From: Tyto alba
Lineage: Eukaryota > Chordata > Aves > Strigiformes > Tytonidae
Direction: 5' to 3'
Length of the DNA: 64,000 bases
NCBI RefSeq assembly: GCF_018691265.1
Contig: NW_024881277.1
Coordinates: 6,910,980 to 6,974,979 of the forward strand
Position numbers and translations under genes: made by a program. The stretch's first letter is position 1. Each line of letters opens with the position of its first letter. Positions 46,122-55,788 of this stretch are shown here, in pieces. A model generated the notes under the pieces. That model was not told where the DNA came from and searched no databases. It worked only from the letters and a program-made list of their open reading frames with translations.

Positions 46122-49100
46122 CGAGGATCTGGGGAATCTACCCTAGCAGATCCACTGGTTACATTAAAGCTAGGGAAACGACAACAGAATATAAAATTTC
46201 TAGTAGATACTGGAGCAACACTTTGGGTTTTGAATGAGGCTTTAACACCTATGGATCATGATTATGTAACGGTAAGAGGAGTTATCAGCCAAAGTGAAAA
46301 GGCATACTTTTTAAAACCCCTTAAATTTAAATTAGGAAAACAATTGGGAATACATAAATTCTTACATATGCCTATTTCCCCAAGACCTCTATTAGGCCAA
46401 GACCTATTGGAGCAGTTGAAAGAAAAAGTAACTTTTGAGGGAAGAAAAATAGAATTTCAAGTGGGGAATGATCAGCTAATTGAACTTTTGAGTCTGGCCC
46501 TTATAGACACTCCTGTCAGTCCAGGAGTGCCTGAAGAAGTCTGGAATCAAGTATATCCGGGAGTATGGGCCTCGGAAACACGAGGAAGGGTGAAAAATAC
46601 CTCCTCAATAATAGTAAAACTTAAAACAGGAAGGCAGCCTGGGAGAATTAGGCAATAACTCCTTAGGAAAGAAGATAGTGAAGGAATCCAGCCAATAATT
46701 GACTGATTCATCAAATTTGGGTTGTTAACAGAGTCTGAATCAGAATATAACACTCTCATTTTACCAGTCAAAAAGCCAGATGGGAGTTATCGGATAGTGC
46801 AGGATCTCAGAGCTATCAATAGGATGGTTGAAGACTTGCACCCTCTTGTGGCCAACCCATACACATTATTAACCAAATTAGAACTTGAATTGTCCTGGTT
46901 TACCGTATTGGACCTAAAAGACACCTTCTTTTGCCTACCCTTGAGCCCTGAAAGTCAGTTGTTGTTTGTGTTTGAATGGGAAAACCCTGACTCTGGAAGA
47001 AAGACACAATTAACATGGACTGTGTTACCACAGGGGTTTAAGAATACCCTCGCTCTTTTTGGAAATCAATTAGCCAAGGATTTGGAGAAGTGGGAACGAC
47101 CACATGGAGCTGGGATAATACTACAATATGTGGATGATTTATTGATAGCAGCAGAAATGAGTGAGATATACATAGTATGGACAGTTAGTCTGGTAAATTT
47201 CCTTAGACTTAATGACTATCGAGCCTCTCCACAGAAAGCCCAAGTGGCCCAGCAGCCGGTGACTTACCTTGGATACGAGATAAGTGCTGGACAAAGATCT
47301 CTAGGCACAGCAAGAAAGGCGGCAATTTGCCAGACCCCTTGACCACAGGCAGCTAAGGAGCTCCATACATTTTTAGGAATGATGGGATGGTGTCGCCACT
47401 GGATATACAGCTACGGGCTCCTGGTAGGGCCACACTATGAACTGTTAAAATCCAGGTCTGGGAAGCCTCACTTGGAATGGGGAAGCAGATAAAGCGTTCC
47501 AGCAACAGAAAAGGAAGCTCATGGAGGCCCCTGTCTTGGGGCTACCAGACACAACTGAACCATTTTGGCTGTTTTCCCATGAGAAGCAGGGACTAGCCCT
47601 GGGAATCCTGGCTCAGAATGTGGGACCATACAGAAGGGCAGTGACATACTTCTCCAAACAACTTGATGAAGTAAGTAAAGGTTGGCCTAGCTGCCTAAGG
47701 GCAGTAGCAGCACTAGTGCTAAACATTCAGGAAGCACGCAAATACACATTAGGCCAAAGGATCTCAGTGTTGCTATCCCATACCATATCTACAGTATTAG
47801 AGGTAAAAGGGGGGCACTGGCTCTCACCCCAAAGATTTCTTAAGTACCAGGCTGTTCTAGTGGAACAGGATGAAGTGGAAGTAGTCGTTACTAACATTGT
47901 CAACTCAGCATCTTTCCTCATGGGAAATACAGGGGAATCGGTATCACATGACTGCCTGGAAACGGTTGAAGCAGTAGCAGATCCGATCTGAAGGAGGAAC
48001 CTTTAGCAGACGTGCAGGACTCCTGGTATACAGACAGGAGCAGCTTCGTTCGACAAGGTGTCCGCAAAGCAGGGTATGCTGTAACCACTCACAGCCCCTG
48101 CCCCAGATACCTTGGCACAAAAAGCAGAATTAATAGCCTTAACCAGAGCGCTGGAACTAGCCAAAGGCAAAAAGATAAACATCTGGACGGACTCTAAATA
48201 CACCTTTGGGGTGGTCCATGCCCATGGGGCCATATGGAAAGGAAAAGGATTCCTGTCCACCCAAGGGAAAATTATAAAGAATGCTGAAGAGATTCTTAAA
48301 TTCCTGGAAACCATCCAGCTGCTCTAGAAGGTGGCTATTATGCATTGCAAAGCTCACCAGAAAGGAAACACTGCCCAGGAGTTGGGCAACACCACGGCGG
48401 ACCGCGAGGCTAGAAGAGTGACAGAGAAGGGTGATGTAAGGGTACAGTCTTTGGTCCCAGATGATAAAATACAGATTGATTGTGAACCCAGATATTCAAA
48501 AGAAGATCAGAAACTAATTGAGGACTTGGGAGTGAAAGTTGAAACAGGTGATTGGGCTAAAATTCTGCAAGGAAAATTAATCACACCATTCACATTGTTG
48601 TAGGCCATTGCCATGGCAGAACATAGAAAATCTCATTGGGGAGCAGAGGCTCTGTATAGGTATTTGAACCAGCATGTAATTGCCCGAAACCTTTACACTA
48701 CTGTTAAATAGGTGACCCAGCAGTGTGAAATATGTTTACAGAATAATCCTAAAATGGGCCTCAAAGCCCAACTAGGAGAAATAGGGAGGGGAAACTATCC
48801 GGGACAGCAATGGCAAATTGACTTCACAGAGCTCCCAAGAAAAGGAGGGTACCGGTATTTATTGGTCCTAACAGACACCTTCTCAAGTTGGCTGGAAGCA
48901 TTCCTTTGCCGAACCAGTAAAGCCCGAGAGGTGACCAAGGTCATATTACAAGAAATAATAACAAGGTTTGGGGTTCCAGTGGTTGTATCCTCAGACCGAG
49001 GGTTGCATTTCATTGCAAAAGTTGTTCAACAAGTTAGCAAACTTCTGGGGATAGTTTGGCAATTACATACCCCATATAGGCCACAAGTAAGCGGGCAGGT

Positions 49101-49468
49101 GGAGAAAATGAACCACCTCATTAAAATACAGATTGTCAAACTGGGACAAGAAGCTGAATTGCTCTGGCCTCAGGCCCTACCATTGGCTCTTTTGAGAATG
49201 AGAACCAAACCCAGAGCCAAAGAAAGGCCGAGTCCCTTCGAAATAGGATACGGGAGACCCTACATGATACAGGCTGGAACATCAACCCAGGTCGGGAATG
49301 AAATACTAACCTATTATGTGATAACCCTGCAGAAACAGCTTCAGGAGGTTAGGAAGCTAGTCTTGGGAACTAGTGCCTGAGGTCTGGATGGACCTGTGCA
49401 TAATATTGAGCCTGGAGATTATGTGTATGTCAGATCTCTTTCAGATTCACTTCTGGAGCCAAGGTGGG
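46122..49468 (+). pseudogene. pol: pro-pol remnant (protease, RT, RNase H, integrase)
   Basis: In frame with gag after one UGA. Protease has LVDTGAT (about 46200) and PLLGQDLLEQL. RT has LPVKKPDGSYRIVQDLRAIN, VLPQGFKN and the catalytic YVDD (about 47128-47139). The RT thumb and connection (FLGMMGWCRHWI) and RNase H (IWTDSKYTFGVVHAHG, AIMHCKAHQKGN) follow. Integrase has [35 protein letters not shown] and VSGQVEKMN, then the C-terminal EPGDYVYVRSL domain cut at EPRWE. Stops fall at 46656, near 46704, at 47340, after WGSR, at 48325, 48601, 48708 and 49378, with frame changes near 47500 and 48000. It once copied and integrated the viral genome. It is now dead, and its 3' end is fused to an ERVL fragment. 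Confidence 0.85.
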
Positions 49469-49985
49469 AAGTCCTTTACCTCTACACTGACTCATGGATG
49501 GTGGCAAATGCTCTGTGGGGGTGGCTGCAGCAGTGGAAACAGAGTGGCTGGCAGCGTAGAGGCAAACCCATCTGGGCAGCCAACTTATGGCAAGATATTG
49601 CTGCTCGGGTAGAGAACTTGTCTGTGAGAGTACGTCATGTAGATGCTCATGTACCCAAAAATCGAGCAACCGAAGAACATCAAAACAACCATCAAGTAGA
49701 CCAAGCCGCCAAAATTAAGGTAGCTCAAGTGGATCTGGACTGGCAACATAAGGGCGAAAAGTTTATGGCTCGCTGGGCTCATGACGCCTCGGGCCATCAA
49801 GGAAGAGATGCAACATATAGATGGGCACGTGACCGAGGGGTGGACTTAACTATGGACGTTATATCACAGGTTATCCATGAATGTGAGACCTGTGCTGCCA
49901 TCAAGCAAGCTAAGAGGTTGAAACCTCTTCGGTATGGAGGGCGATGGTTAAAGTACAGATACGGGGAGGCCTGGCAGATTGATTA
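49469..49985 (+). pseudogene. ERVL-like RNase H/integrase fragment fused to the previous pol
   Basis: An open frame (49396-49998) runs without interruption from the gamma-like integrase end into ERVL-type sequence. It has YTDSWMVANALWGWLQQW (end of RNase H), VRHVDAHVPKN, then the integrase zinc finger with HDASGHQG and HECETCAAIKQAKRL (HHCC), and ends at GEAWQIDYV where the LTR at 49986 begins. It overlaps in content with the minus-strand ERVL remnant at 42981-43751, but with an intact HHCC motif. It starts mid-domain, so it is a fragment and not a gene. Confidence 0.8.
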
Positions 49986-50369
49986 TGTTATAAATTGAGA
50001 CCACAATGGATCATAATCCAATTATAATTTTATTAATTATAGCAAGTAGAATATGAGCAAAGACAGCGCTGGACGGCAGGGGAGTCTGCGCTCCGCCAAC
50101 TGCCGCACTGATCAGTTCAAACAGTTCTTTTTTATACATTTTTACATCCGTGGTTGTCTTTGATCAGTACCCCTTCTGCTTGCACAAGCGGTATCTATCT
50201 GGTTTGCAAGCAATTGTGGTTATCTTGTCTCACGCGGTTATCTTGTCTCACACAAGCAGTGTCTGGCAGCTGTTTGCATAAGCGGTTTTCTGTCTTTTGC
50301 CGCCTAACCTTTACATTGAGCTTAACATAAATTTCAATAAACAATACCCTTAGTTCATAGTTTCTTACA
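49986..50369 (-). repeat. 3' LTR of minus-strand element (384 bp)
   Basis: On minus TGTAAGAAACTATGAAC to CAATTTATAACA, with TATAAAAAA and AATAAA in the same places as the LTRs at 55011 and 63473. It carries an internal 17-bp tandem duplication (GTGAGACAAGATAACCG-type) that the 55011 LTR shares and the 63473 LTR lacks. Confidence 0.9.
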
Positions 50370-50541
50370 ATCCCCCCTTTTTCTTTTATCCTATTATTGT
50401 TTATTAGATGCTACTTTCATTTTCGTCACTGCAAGCAAACCTTTTTCCACAATTCCAACATTTATCATAACACTCACAAGATAATACCTTACAATTACAA
50501 TCATAGTTTTCACGTGGCATAACGCATTCACAACAATCTTT
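50370..50541 (-). pseudogene. env Cys-rich tail plus polypurine tract
   Basis: Nearly identical (one difference seen in about 170 bp) to the end of env in the plus-strand provirus (63303-63472). It reads [15 protein letters not shown] and [16 protein letters not shown], then the stop, and then the AAAAGAAAAAGGGGGGA polypurine tract. Identity ends abruptly at 50541, where an unrelated stretch ending in SWWKR follows upstream. Confidence 0.8.
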
Positions 50542-50696
50542 TCCACCAGGAAGCTCCTAATAGATCATCCCACCATTCTGAGTCTAACATTGAGGGTGTT
50601 TTCAGAGCACCATAGGTAAAACAGCTCTTATTCTATCTGCTATGTGCAGTTGTCGCCTTAATGTTTTTGCCGTGTGTTATTTATTCCTTGCTTTGT

Positions 50697-51066
50697 TCAG
50701 TTAATCCAACAAGTTGTGACCAACATGCAATTTGCTACTACTGTTTCACCTGTTGGCGTTAAGCAAATTCGAGCTGTGTGCCGAACTGCACAGTCAACCG
50801 TACTATCAGACACTCTGTAAACAATAATCAACAATTTATTAGCAAACAAGAACCTGAAATAATTAACTGTATAACAATCCAGCAAAGTCCCACGCGACAC
50901 AATCAGAAAGAGAAAAAGTAAGAACCAAAGATATCAGCATTGTCCTTTGGATGTTGTCCTTCGATGTCTTGTTACCCTTACTCACGGGGCGATAGCGATA
51001 GAAAGATAGAAAGAGTCCAAGAACAACAGTCACACGCCGCGCGGTAACTCCTCTGATCAATAACAT
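50697..51066 (-). pseudogene. possible secreted or glycoprotein-like frames, unidentified
   Basis: Two overlapping minus frames. 50863-51066 (67 codons) starts with a basic, hydrophobic segment and has a second hydrophobic stretch (MLISLVLTFSLSDCVA) that looks like a signal peptide. 50697-50900 continues in another frame with four Cys (VDCAVRH, ICLTP, ANCML, TCWIN). Together they could be the decayed start of a surface protein, but I recognise no family and cannot tell whether a frameshift or splicing separates them. Confidence 0.3.
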
Positions 51067-51079
51067 TTTCTTCTTTGAA

Positions 51080-51526
51080 CTATAAGTCTGTTTCCATCAC
51101 TTCATCAAGGTTTCGAGGGCGTCTTAGTGGTCTTCGTGATCTTGGAGGATTGGGGGGAGGAGGTGATCTCCGACACCAGCCACGAGACATTCCCTCGCAT
51201 ACCGCGATGGCAACGACAGTCACCACCAATATAATGAAAAATCCCAACAGCAGGGCGGCGCACACAGGATCGTCCCCTACTCCCATCTTCCCAAGATTGC
51301 AATCCAGCGGGATCAGTAAGATTAGTGGGATAGTCCAGCCCCAGGCTAGCGGCTTGACCGAGGAAGGTCCAAGTGCGCAATGAGCGGAAGTTTCTCTTCC
51401 ACCCAGAATGCCTGTGCTGCCTAGATCTGGGCGGGCCTGGCAGTTGTTTTTGCCATCCGGGTATAGCCGAACTTTCGAGACCCTCCAGCAACACATGCGC
51501 TTTGGACTGGGGGCGTGGAAATCCAT
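51080..51526 (-). CDS. 148-aa membrane-anchored frame in the ERV env region, unidentified
   Basis: An open ATG frame of 148 codons on minus. The N-terminal half is hydrophilic with several Cys (residues 12, 13, 29, 50). Residues 61-76 are hydrophobic (WTIPLILLIPLDC), and residues 87-110 form a strong transmembrane segment (LLLGFFIILVVTVVAIAV). The 38-residue C-terminal tail is basic and proline-rich (SPPPPNPP, then RRPLRRPRNLDEVMETDL). The local DNA is richer in CpG than the surrounding retroviral sequence. It occupies the place of env between pol and the env tail. It matches no env motif I know (no CxxC isomerase motif, furin site or immunosuppressive-type segment). It could be a retroviral accessory gene, a captured host exon, or a chance frame; a partly overlapping frame exists at 51105-51653. 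Confidence 0.35.
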   Translation of the reverse strand: MDFHAPSPKRMCCWRVSKVRLYPDGKNNCQARPDLGSTGILGGRETSAHCALGPSSVKPLAWGWTIPLILLIPLDCNLGKMGVGDDPVCAALLLGFFIILVVTVVAIAVCEGMSRGWCRRSPPPPNPPRSRRPLRRPRNLDEVMETDL

Positions 51527-51654
51527 TTTCCTGCTGCGTATGTGGACCCTGACTCCTGATCCCTACAGACCAGGCAGGTTCGCCACTCGCGCTCTCACTC
51601 TTGTACCTCCGATACCGCGAAAACAATGGAGCGTGCTTATGCATGGGCAGCAAT

Positions 51655-52150
51655 TTATTGTGCAGCCTTGATGTTGGTAGCCCTCACTTTGTTTGCCTTT
51701 TTACTACATATCTTTTGCCCTTGTAAATGTTCCTCTTTCAAGTGCCCATGTAGTTGTATCTGCTTATGTAAACCACCATCTCCTTTGGTTAACCATGTCG
51801 AAAATTCTGTTATAGGTCTTTTCGGCGGTTTTGGTACTGGCTGTTTTACTTCTGTCACATCTTTTACTTGGATTCTCTTCTTCCCACTAAAAATATCTCC
51901 ATCCACCCTTCTGTCTTTGGGAAAGCAAAGCCACTCTGATGTTGGACATAACAGTAAAGCACTTGCTGCACAAATTTGCCACTATTAAAGCAAACCATAC
52001 CAGGATGATTAGCAGAGGTCCGGTATAACATATACTCCCACCTCTCATGCCTATGGGGTTGCAGCCCACAGCTGAGATACAAGTCTTCCTGGTGGCGAGC
52101 ACAGAGGTTAACCCGGTCTTGCCCTCTACTGTTTAACAAATCCGTGTGTT
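51655..52150 (-). other. unassigned env-position sequence
   Basis: Overlapping short minus frames (51655-51906, 51864-52139, 51887-52102) without recognised motifs. An opposite-strand frame at 51626-51988 is Cys-rich but has no support. Probably a decayed surface-protein region. Confidence 0.3.
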
Positions 52151-52332
52151 AAGAGTTAGTCAATTCAAGTGCAGCTCCTTTGTACCCACTTCCTTTGTTT
52201 CTAAGCAAAGCAAAATTTTGGCACTTTCCGATAGTGTCCTCCCATCAACTCTCAGGGACATCACAAATTCTGGGGACTAACCTCTTTTTCCCCGTAAATC
52301 AAGGTTACAGTTCATGCCCCTTCCCTATACAG

Positions 52333-52470
52333 TTATAAGACAATTTTCTCCATCTGCAAGAAATACCACATCCAGTAACACATTTCACATTCACACAAAA
52401 CCCACGCTTCATGACATCCATACATACACTCGAGACAAGGTATTACCCTATTAGGTTGATTTTCTAGCAA
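52333..52470 (-). pseudogene. Cys-rich small frame between pol and env
   Basis: The minus frame contains CLECMYGC, then HEAW and CECEMCYW (CX2CX3C...CXCX2C with Trp), and ends at a stop at 52333-52335. It lies in the same place, between pol and env, as the Cys-rich frame at 60845-61153 of the plus-strand provirus and has a similar Cys/Trp order. No ATG is obvious, so it could be a spliced exon or a remnant. Confidence 0.35.
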
Positions 52471-52479
52471 TGCCTAATT

Positions 52480-52888
52480 GACTCCAAAATGCTCATAATC
52501 TCACATGTCTGTCAGTTAATGCTCGGTAAACGCCAGCTTTTCCCTGACAGTTTTTTTTTGTTTGGTTTTGTTTGTTTTTTGTTTTTGTTTCCTTATACAG
52601 CAAGTAAGTAAATGAATAAGTAAATTTTCACAGTGTTACTTCTGAACCCAGTCAAAAACCCAGTCAAACCACTGGTTAAGAGTCATTCAATCCCCTCCTG
52701 ATGAATTTACTTAGTCCTTTGAGGGTGACTTGTAGTTGGTCAGTTGATGGTACCACAGTCCACTCCTGAGGCTTTTCCACCGGTCCTTTTCCTCAGGAGG
52801 CAAGAGTCCACCCCTTTTCTTTTGTTCGGATCGCTGTCTCGGTGGTCAGCAGCACCTGAAATGGACCTTCCCACTCGGGAGTTAATGA
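52480..52888 (-). other. pol 3' end to env spacer with G/T-rich run
   Basis: Holds the decayed end of integrase (about 52750-52888) and a T/G-rich TTTTTTTTTGTTTGGTTTTG tract near 52551-52590. Nothing else recognised. Confidence 0.5.
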
Positions 52889-54464
52889 TTAATCTTTCCA
52901 CACTTTTATCAATACCCAATCACCTGGTTTTACATTGTGGATATTAAAAGCCAATGGTGGTATTTGAGGCAGAAGTCCTTTCTTTCTTAGTTTCATTAAA
53001 GTGTTACCAATTCTTATTACATACTTTCTTACATACTGATCTCCTACTTCAGGGATGACAATATCCCTGTCGTTACTCATACATGGTAATCCAAACATCA
53101 TTTCATAGGGAGAAATTCCCAGGTCTGTTCGTGGCTGAGTATTGATCCTTAATAAGGCCAACGGCAGGCATTTAATCCAAGACATCTGAGTCTCAATCAT
53201 TAACTTAGTCAAGGTTTGTTTTGAAGTTTGATTCATTCTTTCTCCTCTTCCAGAACTCCGAGGATGCCATGGGGTGTGCCATGCCCATTCGATCCCTAAG
53301 GCTTCAGATAGCTGTTGTACAATTTTTAAAATTAAATGTGTTCCTCCGCCCAAGTCTATTCTTTCTATTAATCCATATCTGGGGATAATGTTTTCCAGTA
53401 ACACCTTGGATACCATGGTTGCCATTGCCCTTGGTGTGGGGGATTGCTTCCACCCAATGAGTTAAGTGAGCCACTAATACCAACAAATACTTCCACCCTT
53501 GTATTTGAGGTAGCTCTGTTAAGTCTACCTGGAGGCTTTGTATGGCTAGCTCCTGTTCCCCAGCCACCTTTTTTTTTTTTTTTTTTTTTTTTTCCGTTAC
53601 CTTTTTGTTCACTTTTTAACAAATTAAACATCGATCAACTAGTTGTTTAGCTACCGTATATATTCCTATACACCCATATTGTCTAAGAAAATGATCACAA
53701 AGTGATTGCGTTCCCCAATGTATTTTCTAATGTATTAATGACAGAATTTCTCATGATCTTGTTTTGTTTAACATCTGCCTTCCATCTGCTAAAGTCCATT
53801 TTCCTTCTGAATCTTTCCCCCCCTTATTTTTAAGTATATCCTTTTCTTGTTCTGTGAAATTTGGGGCTAAATTCTCATAATCCCCTGGTATTATTACCAA
53901 TAAAACTACCAATGATGATTCTGTAGCTGCTTCTCTGGCTACTTAATCTGCTAAATTATTCCCCCTTATTTCCATTGATGCTCCCCTCTGATGTCCTTTC
54001 ACATGCACAACTGCAATTTCTGTGGGGAGCTTCAGGGCTTCTAAAACTTCTCTGATCAGCCGCTCGTGTACTAGCTCCTTCCCTTTTGTATTTATAAGCC
54101 CTCTTTCTTCCCATATTTTTCCAAATGTGTGGACCACTCCAAATGCATACTTTGAGTCTGTGTACACTGTCCCTTCCTTATCTCTCAAATATACCAATGT
54201 CTGTTTTAGGGCATAGAGTTCACAGGCTTGTGCTGACCACCCAGCAGGTAATTTCCCCTTTTCAAACACTTCCATCTTCTGCCTCTCGATAATTACATAA
54301 CCCAATATTTTTCCTTCTAGGCATCGAGAGGACCCATCAATAAATAGTTTTTCTCTATAGGGCAAAGGTTCATCTAACAGATCTTCTCTTATTTTCATTT
54401 GATAATTTATAATATCCAAAGTTACGCTCTGGTTCCTAAATATCCTCCCCGATTCTCCTCCCAT
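52889..54464 (-). pseudogene. pol: pol remnant: RNase H and integrase, RT deleted
   Basis: RNase H (53943-54464) shows KLFIDGSSRCLEGK, SAQACELYALK, VYTDSKYAFGVVHTFG and VVHVKGHQRGAS. The integrase region follows with a recognisable zinc finger near 53680-53760 and a 23-24 nt T run at 53571 that spoils the frame. The core (52889-53425) has YGLIERIDLGGGTHL, where the second catalytic Asp position is changed from the usual SDRGTH to LGGGTH. It then has HTPWHPRSSGRGERMN and NVKPGDWVLIKVW. Protease to RNase H spans only about 190 bp, against about 1.5 kb in the plus-strand provirus, so the RT domain is deleted. Inactive. Confidence 0.85.
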
Positions 54465-55010
54465 AATTCTAGTAATTTAACCACTAGTTTTCCTTCACCC
54501 AGCACCACACCTATTCCTAATTGCACTTGTAAATCTCTACCTAGCAAATTACATCCTACCCCTGGCATTAACAACAAATCATTAACAGCATATTGATCTT
54601 CCCCTTGTATTAACACATTCTTTATAACTGGGACCAAAAACCCCTTCACCTTTAGCCCCTACAGCCCAAGTTGTATCTTTTACATAATCTTCCTCCTGGG
54701 GTCTTAATTTCAAATTTATCAAGGGCTCTTCTGTTGGTATATCCCCCAGGAGGTAGAGTCCCTGACACCCCTAGTGATTACCACCCTCATCCTGTTGGGT
54801 TACTTCAAACACCAACAGGTCCCGTATTCTCTGGGGGCATTCTTGTTTATAATGCCCCCCCTTCCCACAATGAAAACATTCCCTTGTGATTTCCCTAGCC
54901 AGTGGTGCCTCTTGGTTCCACCTTCCCTTTCATTCCCTTGCCTGTTTCAAATTTGTGATTTACCGTCTGAGATTCCTTGTGTTTGTTTCTAACAGCTTCT
55001 TGTGCAGTTA
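54422..55010 (-). pseudogene. gag nucleocapsid end and protease remnant
   Basis: Protease C-terminal part (54422-54649) with LLLMPGVGCNLLGRDLQVQL, the conserved GRD region. Upstream, the nucleocapsid zinc knuckle is readable around 54836-54878 (CFHCG, then HYKQEC) but its G run has one base too many and shifts the frame. The gag part is truncated at 55010 by the plus-strand LTR. Confidence 0.7.
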
Positions 55011-55389
55011 TGTAAGAAACTATGAACTAAGGGTATTGTTTATTGAAATTTATGTTAAGCTCAATGTAAAGGTTAGGCGGCAAAAGACAGAAAAACTGCT
55101 TATGCAAACAGCTGCCAGACACCGCTTGTGTGAGACAAGATAACCTGTGAGACAAGATAACCGCAATTGCTTACACAAACCAGATACTTGTGCAAGCAGA
55201 AGGGGTACTGATCAAAGACAACCACGGATGTAAAAATGTATAAAAAGGAACTGTTTGAACTGATCAGTACGGCAGTTGGCGGAGCGCAGACTCCCCTGCC
55301 GTCCAGCGCTGTCTTTGCTCATATTCTACTTGCTATAATTAATAAAATTATAATTGGATTATGATCCATTGTGGTCTCAATTTATAACA
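55011..55389 (+). repeat. 5' LTR (379 bp)
   Basis: TGTAAGAAAC to TTTATAACA. TATA box TATAAAAA at 55239-55246; AATAAA at 55341-55346. Contains the 17-bp duplication around GTGAGACAAGATAACC that the 3' LTR lacks. Confidence 0.95.
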
Positions 55390-55395
55390 ATTTCA

Positions 55396-55413
55396 TGGTG
55401 CCGTGACTCGGAT
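55396..55413 (+). other. primer binding site, tRNA-His type
   Basis: TGGTGCCGTGACTCGGAT is complementary to the 3' end of tRNA-His, as in the HERV-H group. It starts six bases after the LTR end, a slightly longer gap than usual. Confidence 0.8.
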
Positions 55414-55788
55414 AAGGAACGGTGGGCTTCTGTCCTCCGGGGAGGCGCCCCGCGACAATCCGCGGCCCTGCGACTGATAGCCCACCCCATCCTTACCGAC
55501 GAACCTAAATTCTAGAATAATGAGCAAAGGAGAAACCGGTAAAATCCCATAAAAATTCTGTGCACGGGAGTCCGGACGAAGACGCAGGACGCGTAAGTAT
55601 ATTGCGAATTTGTTCACGGGTTTACCGTTCGGGCGGGATTGGGTTTCCTGGATTATAACGAATGAGAGGTTCGATATACTGAACCAAGCGAGTGCGGACC
55701 CTTAAGTACTGCGTTTCCCATTTCCCGCGAGGGACTGGGCAAGGAACAAGGGGAGTGAGTGAGTGTGTGTTTGTGGATAATCCAGAAG
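55414..55788 (+). other. retroviral leader
   Basis: Noncoding leader between the primer binding site and gag, where packaging signal and major splice donor are expected. Candidate donors lie in the GGGAGTGAGTGAGTG run near 55751-55765. No decisive motif was seen. Confidence 0.5.

Larger units (their letters stand above)
44234..49468 (+). mobile_element. decayed gammaretrovirus-like provirus without LTRs
   Basis: Order on plus: leader with a small Cys-rich frame, splice-donor-like site, gag, protease, RT, RNase H, integrase. gag and pro lie in the same frame separated by a stop, as in gammaretroviruses. No LTR, primer binding site or env was recognised: the left end abuts the ERVL-like 5' LTR and the right end joins an ERVL fragment at about 49469. 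Multiple stops and shifts make it old and inactive. Confidence 0.8.
49986..55010 (-). mobile_element. minus-strand class I ERV with atypical env region
   Basis: On minus: gag nucleocapsid end, protease, RNase H, integrase, a Cys-rich small frame, an unrecognised region, an env tail, polypurine tract and 3' LTR. The 5' end is cut by the plus-strand provirus starting at 55011. gag-pol is clearly diverged from that provirus, yet 49986-50541 is an inverted near-identical copy of 63303-63837. It inserted into, or abuts, the ERVL fragment. Confidence 0.75.

Noticed and set aside
51626..51988. 120-codon plus frame with Cys-rich segment opposite the minus-strand ERV
   Set aside because: Attractive (hydrophobic start, many Cys) but antisense to the element, without relatives in the other proviruses. 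Chance is more likely.
55005..55010. Target-site duplication of the plus provirus
   Set aside because: CAGTTA before the 5' LTR and ACTAGT after the 3' LTR do not match for any length of 4-6 bp.
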